A DNA stretch of 64,000 bases from Marinilabiliaceae bacterium ANBcel2 (GTDB lineage: Bacteria; Bacteroidota; Bacteroidia; Bacteroidales; Marinilabiliaceae), in NCBI GenBank assembly GCA_029688995.1, contig JARULA010000004.1, positions 167,566 to 231,565 of the forward strand, written 5' to 3'. Below, in pieces: positions 1 to 9,104 of the stretch (within the stretch, counting starts at the first letter, position 1; each line of letters starts with the position of its first letter). Made by a program: the position numbers and the translations under genes. The notes under the pieces are model-generated. The model did not search any database. It saw only the letters and a program-made list of their open reading frames with translations, and was not told the origin of the DNA.

Positions 1-931
1 TTTTTTTTGCTTCAGAATCAAAAGTTTCAATAAACACCCTACCTATGATTTTTCTCTTCTGTTCAGGATCACTTACGCCGGTTAGTTCTCCTAAAAAAGC
101 ACTTTTTGCATCAACACCTATAACATTGAGCCCCATATGCTTATATGACTCCAGCACTTTTTCAAATTCATTTTTACGTAATAATCCATTATCGACAAAA
201 ATACAGGTCAAATTTGTACCTATAGCTTTATGAAGAAGCATTGCAGCAACAGAACTATCAACACCTCCTGACAGACCAAGAACAACTTTATCATTACCAA
301 GCTGTTTTTTAAGTGCTCCGACGGTACTTTCTACAAAAGAGGCCGGACTCCAATCACGGGTAGAGCCGCAAATATCAATAACAAAATTGTTTATAAATTG
401 TGCCCCCTGAATTGTATGGTAAACTTCGGGGTGAAACTGAATTCCAAAAATATTGTTCTTCTCGGAGTAAAAACCTGCGACTTCTACATCATTGGTACTT
501 GCAGTAACTTTATACTCTTGAGGTAGTTCAACTATAGTGTCTCCATGCGACATCCAAACCTGACTATCATGATCTATCTCACTAAAAAGCGGATTATCAT
601 GATCTACAAATTTTAGGTTTGCTCTCCCATATTCACGCTTTTCGATTGATTCAACTACTCCACCATGAAGCTTGGCAATATGTTGTGCACCATAACATAC
701 TCCCAATATCGGCAACTTCCCAATTGCTGCAGACAAATCAGATACAGGAGCGTTCTCATCCAAGACACTTGAGGGGCTTCCTGATAAAATAATTCCTTTA
801 ACACTATCATCAATTCGGGGAATATTATAATATGGATGTATTTCACAATAAACATTAATTTCTCGAACCCTGCGGGCAATTAACTGAGTATATTGCGACC
901 CAAAGTCAAGAATTACTATTTTGTTCTTCAT
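1..931 (-). CDS. guaA: GMP synthase (glutamine-hydrolysing), C-terminus cut by window edge
   Basis: The minus strand is open from an ATG at 931 to the left edge. The translation begins [20 protein letters not shown], the start of the class I glutamine amidotransferase domain of GuaA. It carries the nucleophile motif GVCYGAQ, the FHPEV histidine-glutamate motif, and then the PP-loop [11 protein letters not shown] of the ATP pyrophosphatase domain. The enzyme converts XMP to GMP using glutamine and ATP in purine synthesis. About 310 of the roughly 510 residues usual for the family are inside the window; the rest lies to the left. The gene is the last visible member of the minus-strand group rpsA-STAS-rnz-guaA. 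The 92-bp gap after rnz could hold its own promoter. Confidence 0.95.
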   Translation of the reverse strand, partial: MKNKIVILDFGSQYTQLIARRVREINVYCEIHPYYNIPRIDDSVKGIILSGSPSSVLDENAPVSDLSAAIGKLPILGVCYGAQHIAKLHGGVVESIEKREYGRANLKFVDHDNPLFSEIDHDSQVWMSHGDTIVELPQEYKVTASTNDVEVAGFYSEKNNIFGIQFHPEVYHTIQGAQFINNFVIDICGSTRDWSPASFVESTVGALKKQLGNDKVVLGLSGGVDSSVAAMLLHKAIGTNLTCIFVDNGLLRKNEFEKVLESYKHMGLNVIGVDAKSAFLGELTGVSDPEQKRKIIGRVFIETFDSEAKK

Positions 932-1023
932 TTGGTAAAATTTTAAATTAATGTAGTAACATAAAGCTTACCACAAATATAATAAATATATGGATTTAAA
1001 TTTTTAACTCTCTCTTCTTGATT

Positions 1024-1950
1024 TTAAGGGAATTTTAAAGGAACTTCAAAGATATCTCCCTCAGTAGCTTTACTCACATTAGAGAAAATATTCTTAGCCT
1101 CATTAAGCAAGAGGTTTGTATCCTTGTAACGGGTGCTGAAATGGCCTATCAACAGCTTTTTCGCATTAGCTTTCAATGCTATTTCTGCTGCCTCTGATGC
1201 GGTACTATGAAATGTCTCCCTTGCAAGCTTTTTATCCGAAAGTGAAAAGGTTGCCTCATGATAAAGCATATCAACACCTTCAATTAAAGGAACTATTGAT
1301 TCGCAAAAAGCAGTATCGGAACAAAATGCATATGATCGGGGTGGTGAAGAGGGCTTTGTTAGCAATGAATTCTTAACAAAAGTTCCTTCCCAACTAATAT
1401 AATCACCCCCTTTTTTAATTCTGGGAAGCTCTTTAACAGGAACCTTATAATAATCTACCGCATCACGTATTATATGACGCTCTCTCTCCTTCTCCTTAAA
1501 CAAAAAACCACATGTAGGTTTTCTATGCAGCAGTGGAATAGTTGACACCTCAACAGCAGAATCTTCAAATATCACTTCACTCTTCTCAACATCAACTGGT
1601 ATAAAAATAACATTATATTTAAGATTGGGACAAAAATATTTTATTTGAGGAGCAAAAACCGCTTCTAAATCGGAGTGTCCATAAATATAAAGATCGCTTG
1701 TCCGTCCCAGTAAACTATAAGTACTTATAAGTCCGATTAAACCAAAACAATGATCCCCATGAAGATGAGAAATAAAAATATGGTTAATCCGTGAAAATTT
1801 TATCCTGTTTTTTCTTAACTGCATTTGAGTTCCTTCACCACAATCAATCAAAAAAAACCGCTCAGATGCATTTAGCACCTGAGCGGTAGGATATTTTCCG
1901 GATGTTGGTAAAGCTGAATTACTACCAAGAATTGTCACAGAAAATTGCAT
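1024..1950 (-). CDS. rnz: Ribonuclease Z
   Basis: This 308-residue protein belongs to the metallo-beta-lactamase superfamily and matches RNase Z in length. The zinc-binding motif SHLHGDH is at residues 61-67 (H62, H64, D66, H67). Further ligands appear as FCSDTAF, the HSTASEAAE segment and GHFSTRY near the C-terminus. RNase Z cuts tRNA precursors just after the discriminator base. That activity fits this genome, since none of the seven tRNA genes in the window encodes CCA and all need 3' trimming before CCA addition. Its start lies 11 bp after the stop of the STAS gene, so the two are probably co-transcribed from the rpsA side. Confidence 0.93.
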   Translation of the reverse strand: MQFSVTILGSNSALPTSGKYPTAQVLNASERFFLIDCGEGTQMQLRKNRIKFSRINHIFISHLHGDHCFGLIGLISTYSLLGRTSDLYIYGHSDLEAVFAPQIKYFCPNLKYNVIFIPVDVEKSEVIFEDSAVEVSTIPLLHRKPTCGFLFKEKERERHIIRDAVDYYKVPVKELPRIKKGGDYISWEGTFVKNSLLTKPSSPPRSYAFCSDTAFCESIVPLIEGVDMLYHEATFSLSDKKLARETFHSTASEAAEIALKANAKKLLIGHFSTRYKDTNLLLNEAKNIFSNVSKATEGDIFEVPLKFP

Positions 1951-1961
1951 AAAACATTAAA

Positions 1962-2318
1962 TTATTGTTTGTCAACAGCTTTACGCATCATCTCCTCTCC
2001 ATCCTTAGCAGTTGGAGCAATATTTATCACATTATTAAGCTGTGAAACACTAATTAATCTTTCAACAGCAGGTTGAAGTCCAGCTAAAATAAAAACTCCA
2101 TCATTATTTTTGCTTAACCGATTAGCAACAAGAATTGCACTCAATCCTGATGAATCACAATAGCTACATTTGGCTAAATCCAAAAGGATATTTTTCTCAT
2201 TGTTACCTGCAAGCAAAACCAGTTCTGATTTCAGCGAAGGAGCAACTGTTGTATCAAGTTTCTCTTTCTGCATTTGAACCAGAATATAACCATTCAGCTT
2301 TTCAATCTTAAAATCCAT
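1962..2318 (-). CDS. STAS-domain protein (anti-anti-sigma factor type)
   Basis: A 118-residue single STAS domain. The segment CSYCDSSGLSAILVANRL holds the conserved D-S-S-G region, in which a serine is phosphorylated by an anti-sigma kinase in SpoIIAA-like proteins. No membrane segment or second domain is present, so this is a soluble antagonist and not a transporter tail. It sits 15 bp downstream of rpsA and 11 bp upstream of rnz on the same strand. The partner kinase and sigma factor are not in the window, so its pathway cannot be named. Family assignment is firm; the role in a partner-switching circuit is inferred from the family. Confidence 0.85.
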   Translation of the reverse strand: MDFKIEKLNGYILVQMQKEKLDTTVAPSLKSELVLLAGNNEKNILLDLAKCSYCDSSGLSAILVANRLSKNNDGVFILAGLQPAVERLISVSQLNNVINIAPTAKDGEEMMRKAVDKQ

Positions 2319-2333
2319 TATAAAATGATTAAA

Positions 2334-4223
2334 TTACTCTTTATCCTTCTTCTCATCCTTTTCCATCTGACTTCTCAATGCAGCAAGATCTGAAATATCT
2401 CCCAGAGTAGTTTTTTCAAGATTATCCTTTAGCTTCTTCACATTCTTCTTGGTTGAAGCAACAGATTTAGCCTGCTCTTTTTTAGCTGCTTGCTCTTCAC
2501 TTCTTTTCTCATCTTCAAAAATTCTTGAGTGAGACAGAATTATGCGTTTTGCTGTTTTATTAAATTCAATAACCTTAAACTGCAATTTTTCTTCAGCCTT
2601 GGCCTGACTACCATCCTCTTTTACAAGATGACGAGGAGTTGCAAAACCTTCAACACCATAGGGAAGAGATATTACTGCTCCCTTATCGAATATATCAACT
2701 ATTGTACCTTCATGAATAGAATCAACAGTAAAAATAGTCTCAAACACATCCCAGGGATTCTCTTCAAGTTGTTTATGTCCCAGACTTAAACGGCGATTAT
2801 CTTTATCTATATCAAGAACAACAACTTCAATTTGTTCTCCTATTGAAGTAAATTCAGCCGGATGTTTAACTTTTTTGGTCCATGAAAGATCAGAAATGTG
2901 AATTAAACCATCAATTCCCTCCTCTATTTCAACAAAAACACCAAAGTTGGTAAAGTTACGTACTTTAGCAGAATGCTTACTGTTAACAGGATATTTCTCT
3001 TCAATATTATCCCATGGATCAGGTTTAAGCTGCTTAATACCAAGTGACATCTTACGCTCATCACGATCCAAAGTAAGAATAGTAGCTTCTACCTCATCGC
3101 CAACTTTCAAGAAATCCTGAGCACTTCTTAAGTGTTGTGACCATGACATTTCAGAGACATGAATAAGACCTTCAACACCTGGCGCAATTTCAACAAAAGC
3201 ACCATAGTCAGCCATAACAACAACCTTTCCTTTAACAATATCTCCAACTTTCAACTCTTTATCAAGAGAATCCCATGGATGATCGGTAAGCTGCTTAAGT
3301 CCTAATGCTATACGTTTTTTCTCATCATCAAAATCAAGAATAACAACATTAAGCTTTTGATCTAGCTGTACAATCTCTTCGGGATGAGAAACACGTCCCC
3401 ATGAAAGATCGGTGATATGAATTAATCCATCAACTCCTCCAAGATCTATAAAGACACCATAAGAGGTGATATTTTTAACAGTTCCCTGAAGAACCTGACC
3501 TTTTTCAAGTTTAGATATGATCTCTTTCTTTTGTTGTTCAAGTTCAGCTTCAATAAGAGCTTTATGCGAAACAACAACGTTTTTAAACTCAGGATTGATT
3601 TTTACAACCTTGAACTCCATTGTTTTACCAACAAATACATCATAGTCACGTATTGGTTTAACATCAATCTGAGATCCTGGTAAGAAAGCTTCAATTCCAA
3701 ATACATCAACGATCATACCACCTTTGGTACGACACTTAATGTATCCTTTAATAACTTCATCTTTTTCAAGAGCCTCATTAACTCTGTCCCATGAGCGTAA
3801 AGCTCTTGCCTTTTTATGAGAAAGAACAAGCTGACCTTTTTTATCTTCCTGACTTTCAACATAAACCTCAACAGAATCACCAACTTTTAAATCGGGATTA
3901 TAACGAAACTCATTACGACTAACAATGCCATCTGATTTAAAGCCGATATTTATCACAACTTCGCGCTTGTTCATGGCAATTACAGTCCCGTCAATAACTT
4001 CTTTTTCAGAGATTGTTGATAATGTTTGATCATACATCTTTTCCAACTCCTCTTTTTTGGAGTTATCTTTAATGAGATCATCATCTTCAAAACTATCCCA
4101 GTCAAAATCGTCATCAGCAACATCTTTTGTCACTGGTGCATCCTGTACATTTTGTACTTGCTCTTTCTGATTTTCAGTTTCTGGAGCATTTTGCTCCTCT
4201 TTGTTTTCTTCTAATTCTGTCAT
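2334..4223 (-). CDS. rpsA: 30S ribosomal protein S1
   Basis: The 629-residue product has an acidic, low-complexity N-terminal extension (about residues 1-75) followed by six S1/OB-fold RNA-binding repeats. The best-conserved repeats show the pattern YGVFIDLGGVDGLIHITDLS, repeated with small changes, and the C-terminal tail is lysine- and glutamate-rich. S1 binds mRNA on the small subunit and promotes initiation. In Bacteroidota, where Shine-Dalgarno sites are mostly absent, S1 is thought to matter more for start selection, and upstream regions here are AT-rich without clear ribosome binding sites. It leads the rpsA-STAS-rnz-guaA group and is divergent from the nucleotide-sugar operon. Confidence 0.96.
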   Translation of the reverse strand: MTELEENKEEQNAPETENQKEQVQNVQDAPVTKDVADDDFDWDSFEDDDLIKDNSKKEELEKMYDQTLSTISEKEVIDGTVIAMNKREVVINIGFKSDGIVSRNEFRYNPDLKVGDSVEVYVESQEDKKGQLVLSHKKARALRSWDRVNEALEKDEVIKGYIKCRTKGGMIVDVFGIEAFLPGSQIDVKPIRDYDVFVGKTMEFKVVKINPEFKNVVVSHKALIEAELEQQKKEIISKLEKGQVLQGTVKNITSYGVFIDLGGVDGLIHITDLSWGRVSHPEEIVQLDQKLNVVILDFDDEKKRIALGLKQLTDHPWDSLDKELKVGDIVKGKVVVMADYGAFVEIAPGVEGLIHVSEMSWSQHLRSAQDFLKVGDEVEATILTLDRDERKMSLGIKQLKPDPWDNIEEKYPVNSKHSAKVRNFTNFGVFVEIEEGIDGLIHISDLSWTKKVKHPAEFTSIGEQIEVVVLDIDKDNRRLSLGHKQLEENPWDVFETIFTVDSIHEGTIVDIFDKGAVISLPYGVEGFATPRHLVKEDGSQAKAEEKLQFKVIEFNKTAKRIILSHSRIFEDEKRSEEQAAKKEQAKSVASTKKNVKKLKDNLEKTTLGDISDLAALRSQMEKDEKKDKE

Positions 4224-4283
4224 TTAAATTTAAATTACGAACTAATTGGTTAGACAATATATGTTATATTAATAAATTTGGTG

Positions 4284-4291
4284 CAAAAATA
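4284..4291 (-). promoter_or_regulatory. Candidate -7 promoter element for rpsA
   Basis: Read on the minus strand this is TATTTTTG, which fits the Bacteroidota -7 consensus TAnnTTTG. It lies about 60 bp upstream of the rpsA start. A TTTG tetramer lies 24 bp further upstream, slightly further than the usual spacing of about 19-23 bp, so the -33 box is uncertain. Confidence 0.45.
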
Positions 4292-4466
4292 CCAACTTTT
4301 ATATTAATATCCAGACAAAGAGAAAAATATTTTTTTTGATCAAAAAATTTCCTTTGCATAATAACTTAATAATAGTTCGCTGCTCTTTTAAAAATAGTTA
4401 TTTTTGAAACATATTTTTTAAAATAGTAATAGTTATATTTTATAATTAAAACTTAGAATTGTATAA

Positions 4467-5804
4467 ATGAAAATTTCAGTTGTAGGTACCGGGTATGTCG
4501 GATTGGTAACGGGAACCTGTTTTGCCGAGACAGGAGTAAATGTGACCTGTATAGATATCGATAAAGAGAAAATAGAAAATTTAAAAAAAGGTATCATACC
4601 TATTTATGAGCCCGGACTCGAAAATATGGTTAAAAGAAATAGTGATCAAAAACGACTATTTTTTACAACTGATATAAAAGAAGTGATAGAAGATACCGAA
4701 GTCTTTTTTATTGCTACAGGTACCCCTCCCGGTGAAGATGGAAGTGCCGACTTAACTCATGTATTAAATGTTGCACGTGAGATAGGTAAATATATGACAT
4801 CCTATACAGTAATTGTCACAAAAAGTACTGTGCCGGTTGGAACTTCAATAAAAGTAAAAGCCGCCATTAAAGATGAACTGGAGAAAAGAGGATCCCAAAT
4901 AGCTTTTGATGTAGCTTCAAATCCAGAGTTTCTAAAAGAAGGGAGTGCCATTGATGATTTCTTAAAGCCAGACAGAATTATTGTCGGGGTAGAGAGTGAA
5001 AAAGCTCAAGCAATAATGAGTAAACTCTACAAGCCATTTCTTTTAAATAATCATCCACTTCTATTTATGGATATCCCATCAGCAGAAATGACAAAATATA
5101 CAGCAAATGCAATGCTGGCAACAAAAATAAGCTTTATCAATGATATTGCTAACTTATGCGAACTTGTGGGGGCAGATATAAACATGGTAAGAAAGGGAAT
5201 AGGAACAGATAATCGTATAGGCCATAAATTTATATATGCAGGCATTGGATATGGTGGCAGCTGTTTTCCAAAAGATGTAAAAGCAATTATTAAAACTGCA
5301 GATGATTATAACCACTCATTACGACTATTAAAATCGGTAGAAAAAATAAATAAAGAGCAGAAAAAACTACTTTACAAAAAGGCCGATGAATATTTTAAAA
5401 ATGATTTAAAAAATAAAATTTTTGCTCTATGGGGACTTGCTTTTAAGCCCAACACCGATGATATGAGAGAAGCCCCGGCTATTGTAATAATAAAAAAGCT
5501 TCTTGAAGCTGGAGCCAAAGTAAAAGCCTATGACCCTGTAGCACAAAAAGAGGCAAAGAAAATATTTGGAGAAACCATTGAATATGCTAAAGATCCTTAT
5601 GACACATTAATTGAAGCAGATGCATTAATGCTTGTTACTGAATGGCCCGAATTTAGACTTCCCAATTTTAAAGTAATGGGAAAACTAATGAAAAACAGAA
5701 TGATCTTCGATGGAAGAAATATTTATGATCCTATTGAAGTTACATCAAATGGTTTTGATTATTACGGAATTGGTCGCAATTTTATAAAAGCAGATAAACA
5801 TTAG
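4467..5804 (+). CDS. ugd: UDP-glucose 6-dehydrogenase
   Basis: A 445-residue enzyme that oxidises UDP-glucose to UDP-glucuronate with two NAD+. The Rossmann motif VVGTGYVGLVTG is at the N-terminus. The catalytic cysteine lies in GYGGSCFPKD (C266). The C-terminal domain starts around ALWGLAFKPNTDDMREAP, and the length is normal for the family. It is the first gene of a six-gene plus-strand operon and ends 3 bp before the UDP-xylose synthase gene, which uses its product. The 243-bp gap to divergent rpsA should hold its promoter. The symbol follows the E. coli name; related organisms also use tuaD. Confidence 0.95.
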   Translation: MKISVVGTGYVGLVTGTCFAETGVNVTCIDIDKEKIENLKKGIIPIYEPGLENMVKRNSDQKRLFFTTDIKEVIEDTEVFFIATGTPPGEDGSADLTHVLNVAREIGKYMTSYTVIVTKSTVPVGTSIKVKAAIKDELEKRGSQIAFDVASNPEFLKEGSAIDDFLKPDRIIVGVESEKAQAIMSKLYKPFLLNNHPLLFMDIPSAEMTKYTANAMLATKISFINDIANLCELVGADINMVRKGIGTDNRIGHKFIYAGIGYGGSCFPKDVKAIIKTADDYNHSLRLLKSVEKINKEQKKLLYKKADEYFKNDLKNKIFALWGLAFKPNTDDMREAPAIVIIKKLLEAGAKVKAYDPVAQKEAKKIFGETIEYAKDPYDTLIEADALMLVTEWPEFRLPNFKVMGKLMKNRMIFDGRNIYDPIEVTSNGFDYYGIGRNFIKADKH

Positions 5805-5807
5805 ATA

Positions 5808-6758
5808 ATGAAAAGAATTTTAGTAACAGGCGGAGCAGGTTTTATCGGGTCTCATTTATGTGAAAATCTTTTAAATGAAGGAAATGAAGTTATATCTCTG
5901 GATAACTACTTTACAGGAGATAAATCAAATATTGTAGATTTTGTTCAAAATCCCTATTTTGAAGCTGTTCGCCATGATATTACCCATCCATACTTTGCTG
6001 AAGTGGATGAAATATATAATCTTGCATGCCCTGCATCACCTGTTCACTATCAACACAACCCAATTAAAACAATAAAAACCTCGGTTATGGGTGCTATAAA
6101 TTTGCTAGGCTTAGCTAAAAGAATAGATGCGAAAATTATGCAGGCATCTACAAGCGAAGTTTATGGTGACCCTCTTGTGCATCCTCAAAAGGAGTCATAC
6201 TGGGGGAATGTTAATCCCATAGGAACTCGTTCATGTTATGATGAAGGTAAAAGATGTGCCGAAAGCCTTTTCTTTAACTATAATCGTCAAAACAGTGTTA
6301 AAGTTAAAGTAATTAGGATTTTTAACACATACGGTCCGCGCATGGATCCTAATGATGGCAGAGTTGTTTCTAACTTTATAGTACAGGCATTAAAAAATGA
6401 GCCTATTACAATATTTGGTGACGGAAAACAGACAAGAAGTTTTCAATATATAGATGACTTAATAGTGGGGATGAAAAGAATGATGGGAACCGATAATTCG
6501 GTTATCGGACCTGTAAACATGGGTAATCCTCATGAGTTTTCGATGCTTGAACTAGCCGATATGATTATTGAAATTACAAACTCAAAATCGAAACTTACTT
6601 TTAAGCCTCTCCCCGATGATGATCCAATTCAAAGACAACCCGATATAAGTAAAGCAAAAGAGCTGCTAAATAATTGGGAACCAAAAACCAATGTTAAAAC
6701 AGGTCTTAAAAAAACAGTTGCCTATTTTGATAATCTACTTTCAAAAGAGAGACTATAA
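5808..6758 (+). CDS. uxs: UDP-glucuronate decarboxylase (UDP-xylose synthase)
   Basis: A 316-residue extended short-chain dehydrogenase. The NAD-binding motif [11 protein letters not shown] lies at residues 6-16, and the catalytic pair is in SCYDEGKR (Y144, K148). The string [12 protein letters not shown] and the phrase [13 protein letters not shown] are hallmarks of UDP-xylose synthase and separate it from dTDP-glucose 4,6-dehydratase. It converts UDP-glucuronate to UDP-xylose with loss of CO2. It lies directly after ugd, so the two genes form a complete route from UDP-glucose to UDP-xylose. The assignment matters because no rfbB is present in this operon and this gene sits where one might be expected. 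Confidence 0.93.
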   Translation: MKRILVTGGAGFIGSHLCENLLNEGNEVISLDNYFTGDKSNIVDFVQNPYFEAVRHDITHPYFAEVDEIYNLACPASPVHYQHNPIKTIKTSVMGAINLLGLAKRIDAKIMQASTSEVYGDPLVHPQKESYWGNVNPIGTRSCYDEGKRCAESLFFNYNRQNSVKVKVIRIFNTYGPRMDPNDGRVVSNFIVQALKNEPITIFGDGKQTRSFQYIDDLIVGMKRMMGTDNSVIGPVNMGNPHEFSMLELADMIIEITNSKSKLTFKPLPDDDPIQRQPDISKAKELLNNWEPKTNVKTGLKKTVAYFDNLLSKERL

Positions 6759-6779
6759 ATAATTATAAAATATTTAGTG

Positions 6780-7649
6780 ATGAAGGGAATTATTTTAGCA
6801 GGCGGATCAGGAACCAGACTATACCCCGCTACTCACAGTATCTCAAAACAGATTATACCTGTTTATGATAAGCCGATGATTTACTATCCACTATCAGTTT
6901 TAATGTTAGCTGGTATTAAAGAGATATTAATTATCTCTACACCTCATGACCTTCCACTATATAAAAATCTATTTGATGACGGGTCAAACTGGGGACTCTC
7001 TCTCTCCTATGCAGAGCAACCATCACCTGATGGTTTAGCACAAGCATTTATCATTGGTGAGGAGTTTATTAATAATGAACCGGTATGCCTTATTCTTGGC
7101 GATAATATTTTTTATGGATTCGAATTTAGCAGAATAATAAAACAGGCAGCAACATTAAAAGATGGTGCGACAGTTTTTGGATACTATGTAAATGATCCTA
7201 AAAGATATGGAGTAGCAGAATTTGATAAAACTGGCAAAGTTTTAAGTATTGAAGAGAAGCCAGAAATGCCAAAATCCAATTATGCAGTTACCGGGCTCTA
7301 TTTTTATGGCACCGATGTAGCTAAAAAAGCAAAAAGTTTAAAACCGGGTAAACGTGGAGAGCTAGAAATTACCGACTTAAACAAACTCTATTTAAAAGAG
7401 GAAAAGCTAAATGTAAAACTATTAGGCAGGGGTATGGCTTGGCTCGATACAGGAACACATGACACTCTGCTGCAGGCTTCGAACTTTATATCAACCATTG
7501 AAAAAAGACAAGGTCTTAAAATTGCCTGCATAGAAGAAATTGCATACAAACAAAAATGGATAACCAAAGAGGAGCTTCTAAAATTAGCTAAGCCATTAGA
7601 GAAAAATGAGTATGGACAATATTTAAAAAAGATTGCAGAAGAGAACTAA
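6780..7649 (+). CDS. rfbA: Glucose-1-phosphate thymidylyltransferase
   Basis: A 289-residue nucleotidyltransferase making dTDP-glucose from dTTP and glucose-1-phosphate, the first step of dTDP-L-rhamnose synthesis. It shows the signature [11 protein letters not shown] near the N-terminus, the metal-site segment [10 protein letters not shown] and the substrate segment VTGLYFYG. The ATG at 6780 is preferred; a GTG one codon upstream in the same frame is possible but gives no extra conserved sequence. The gene is 21 bp after uxs and 1 bp before rfbC. The encoded family is feedback-inhibited by dTDP-rhamnose. Confidence 0.95.
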   Translation: MKGIILAGGSGTRLYPATHSISKQIIPVYDKPMIYYPLSVLMLAGIKEILIISTPHDLPLYKNLFDDGSNWGLSLSYAEQPSPDGLAQAFIIGEEFINNEPVCLILGDNIFYGFEFSRIIKQAATLKDGATVFGYYVNDPKRYGVAEFDKTGKVLSIEEKPEMPKSNYAVTGLYFYGTDVAKKAKSLKPGKRGELEITDLNKLYLKEEKLNVKLLGRGMAWLDTGTHDTLLQASNFISTIEKRQGLKIACIEEIAYKQKWITKEELLKLAKPLEKNEYGQYLKKIAEEN

Positions 7650-7650
7650 T

Positions 7651-8205
7651 ATGAAAATAAAAACAACAGAAATACCTGACCTGCTAATAATTGAACCACA
7701 ACTCTTTGGAGATAACCGGGGATGTTTTTTTGAATCTTATAATGAAAAAAGGTTTAAAGAGCATGGAATCACTACTAACTTTGTTCAGGATAATGTCTCC
7801 CACTCCATAAAAAATACAATAAGAGGTCTCCACTATCAATTAGCTCCTCATAGTCAGGCAAAACTAATACAGATTTTAAAAGGAAAAGTGCTGGATATTG
7901 CTGTTGATATAAGAGAAAACTCCCCTACATACGGAAAATATTTTGCTGTTGAATTATCAGATAAAAACAATTTACAATTCTATATTCCCGAAGGGTTTGC
8001 TCACGGTTTTAGCGTATTAAGTGATCAGGCTATTTTTCTTTATAAATGCAGTAAATTTTATAACAGAGAGTCAGAAAGAGGTATAATATTTAATGATTTT
8101 GATTTAAATATTGATTGGCAAATATCGCCCCAAAAAGCAATAATATCAGATAAAGATGCCCAACTTCCTCCATTTAAGGAAGCGGAGCATAATTTTTATT
8201 TTTAA
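7651..8205 (+). CDS. rfbC: dTDP-4-dehydrorhamnose 3,5-epimerase
   Basis: A 184-residue cupin-type epimerase. The catalytic histidine lies in the typical motif RGLHYQ, and the second family block is FYIPEGFAHGFSVL. It epimerises C3 and C5 of dTDP-4-keto-6-deoxyglucose, the third step of the rhamnose precursor pathway. The ATG at 7651, 1 bp after the rfbA stop, aligns with the family N-terminus (MKIKTTEIPDLLIIEP). The frame remains open upstream to a TTG inside rfbA, which is unlikely to be used. Confidence 0.95.
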   Translation: MKIKTTEIPDLLIIEPQLFGDNRGCFFESYNEKRFKEHGITTNFVQDNVSHSIKNTIRGLHYQLAPHSQAKLIQILKGKVLDIAVDIRENSPTYGKYFAVELSDKNNLQFYIPEGFAHGFSVLSDQAIFLYKCSKFYNRESERGIIFNDFDLNIDWQISPQKAIISDKDAQLPPFKEAEHNFYF

Positions 8206-8229
8206 AATAATTAAACAAGCTGTTTTAAA

Positions 8230-9096
8230 ATGCAAATATTAATAATAGGAGGCGAAGGACAGTTAGGTAACTCATTAAAAGATATAGCTAAAAACGAATC
8301 ATTTGCAAGTTTTACCATAACTCAAATAGAAGAGTTGAATTTGAGTAAAGAGAGCAATGTGGAATCATTTTTAACAGCCAATTATTTTGATTATATAGTA
8401 AATACAGCAGCTTATACAAATGTTGATAAAGCTGAAGAAGAGAAAGATATTGCTAAAATCATAAACAGCAAGGCCCCCGGTTGGATAGGAAAATATGCTG
8501 CTAAAGATACGGGAATAATACAAATATCAACAGATTATGTGTTTGACGGATCAGCAAACGAACCATTATCTCCCGATATAAAACCAAACCCCTGCTCTGT
8601 TTATGGTAAAACTAAATTAAAAGGAGAAGAGAATTTACTAAAAGAGCATTCAAACTCAGCTATAATTCGAACCTCCTGGCTATACTCCCAATATGGTGGC
8701 AACTTTGTAAAAACAATGTTAAATTTAGGAAGTAAAAAAAATGAGATAAATGTTGTTTTTGATCAAATAGGAACACCAACATATGCAGAAGATTTAGCTA
8801 AAGCTATAATTTTTATTTTAAAACAGAGCTGTAGAGATAAATCGCAGTTTATTCCCGGTATATATCACTATTCTAACGAAGGAGTATGTTCATGGTATGA
8901 TTTTGCACATACAATATTTAATCTTAGCTCTATTAATTGTAAAATTAATCCGGTATTATCAGATATGTTTCCAACCAAAGCACCAAGGCCATCTTACTCA
9001 GTAATGGATAAAACAAAAATAAAAGAGAGTTATCATTTAGAGATTCCACATTGGTATGATAGTATAAAAAAACATATATCAACTTTTAGTAAATAG
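8230..9096 (+). CDS. rfbD: dTDP-4-dehydrorhamnose reductase
   Basis: A 288-residue short-chain dehydrogenase/reductase of the RmlD type. The nucleotide-binding motif GGEGQLG is at residues 7-13, ISTDYVFDG follows, and the catalytic Y and K lie in SVYGKTKLKGE. It reduces dTDP-4-dehydro-L-rhamnose to dTDP-L-rhamnose using NAD(P)H. It follows rfbC by 24 bp. The dehydratase RfbB, needed between RfbA and RfbC, is not encoded in this operon, so the pathway must be completed from another locus. Confidence 0.94.
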   Translation: MQILIIGGEGQLGNSLKDIAKNESFASFTITQIEELNLSKESNVESFLTANYFDYIVNTAAYTNVDKAEEEKDIAKIINSKAPGWIGKYAAKDTGIIQISTDYVFDGSANEPLSPDIKPNPCSVYGKTKLKGEENLLKEHSNSAIIRTSWLYSQYGGNFVKTMLNLGSKKNEINVVFDQIGTPTYAEDLAKAIIFILKQSCRDKSQFIPGIYHYSNEGVCSWYDFAHTIFNLSSINCKINPVLSDMFPTKAPRPSYSVMDKTKIKESYHLEIPHWYDSIKKHISTFSK

Positions 9097-9104
9097 AAAC
9101 AATT

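Noticed and set aside
6777..6782. GTG start for rfbA one codon before the ATG
   Set aside because: The ATG at 6780 matches the family start ([14 protein letters not shown]).
7633..7650. TTG start for rfbC inside rfbA
   Set aside because: The ATG at 7651 aligns with the family N-terminus; the extra six residues look unconserved.
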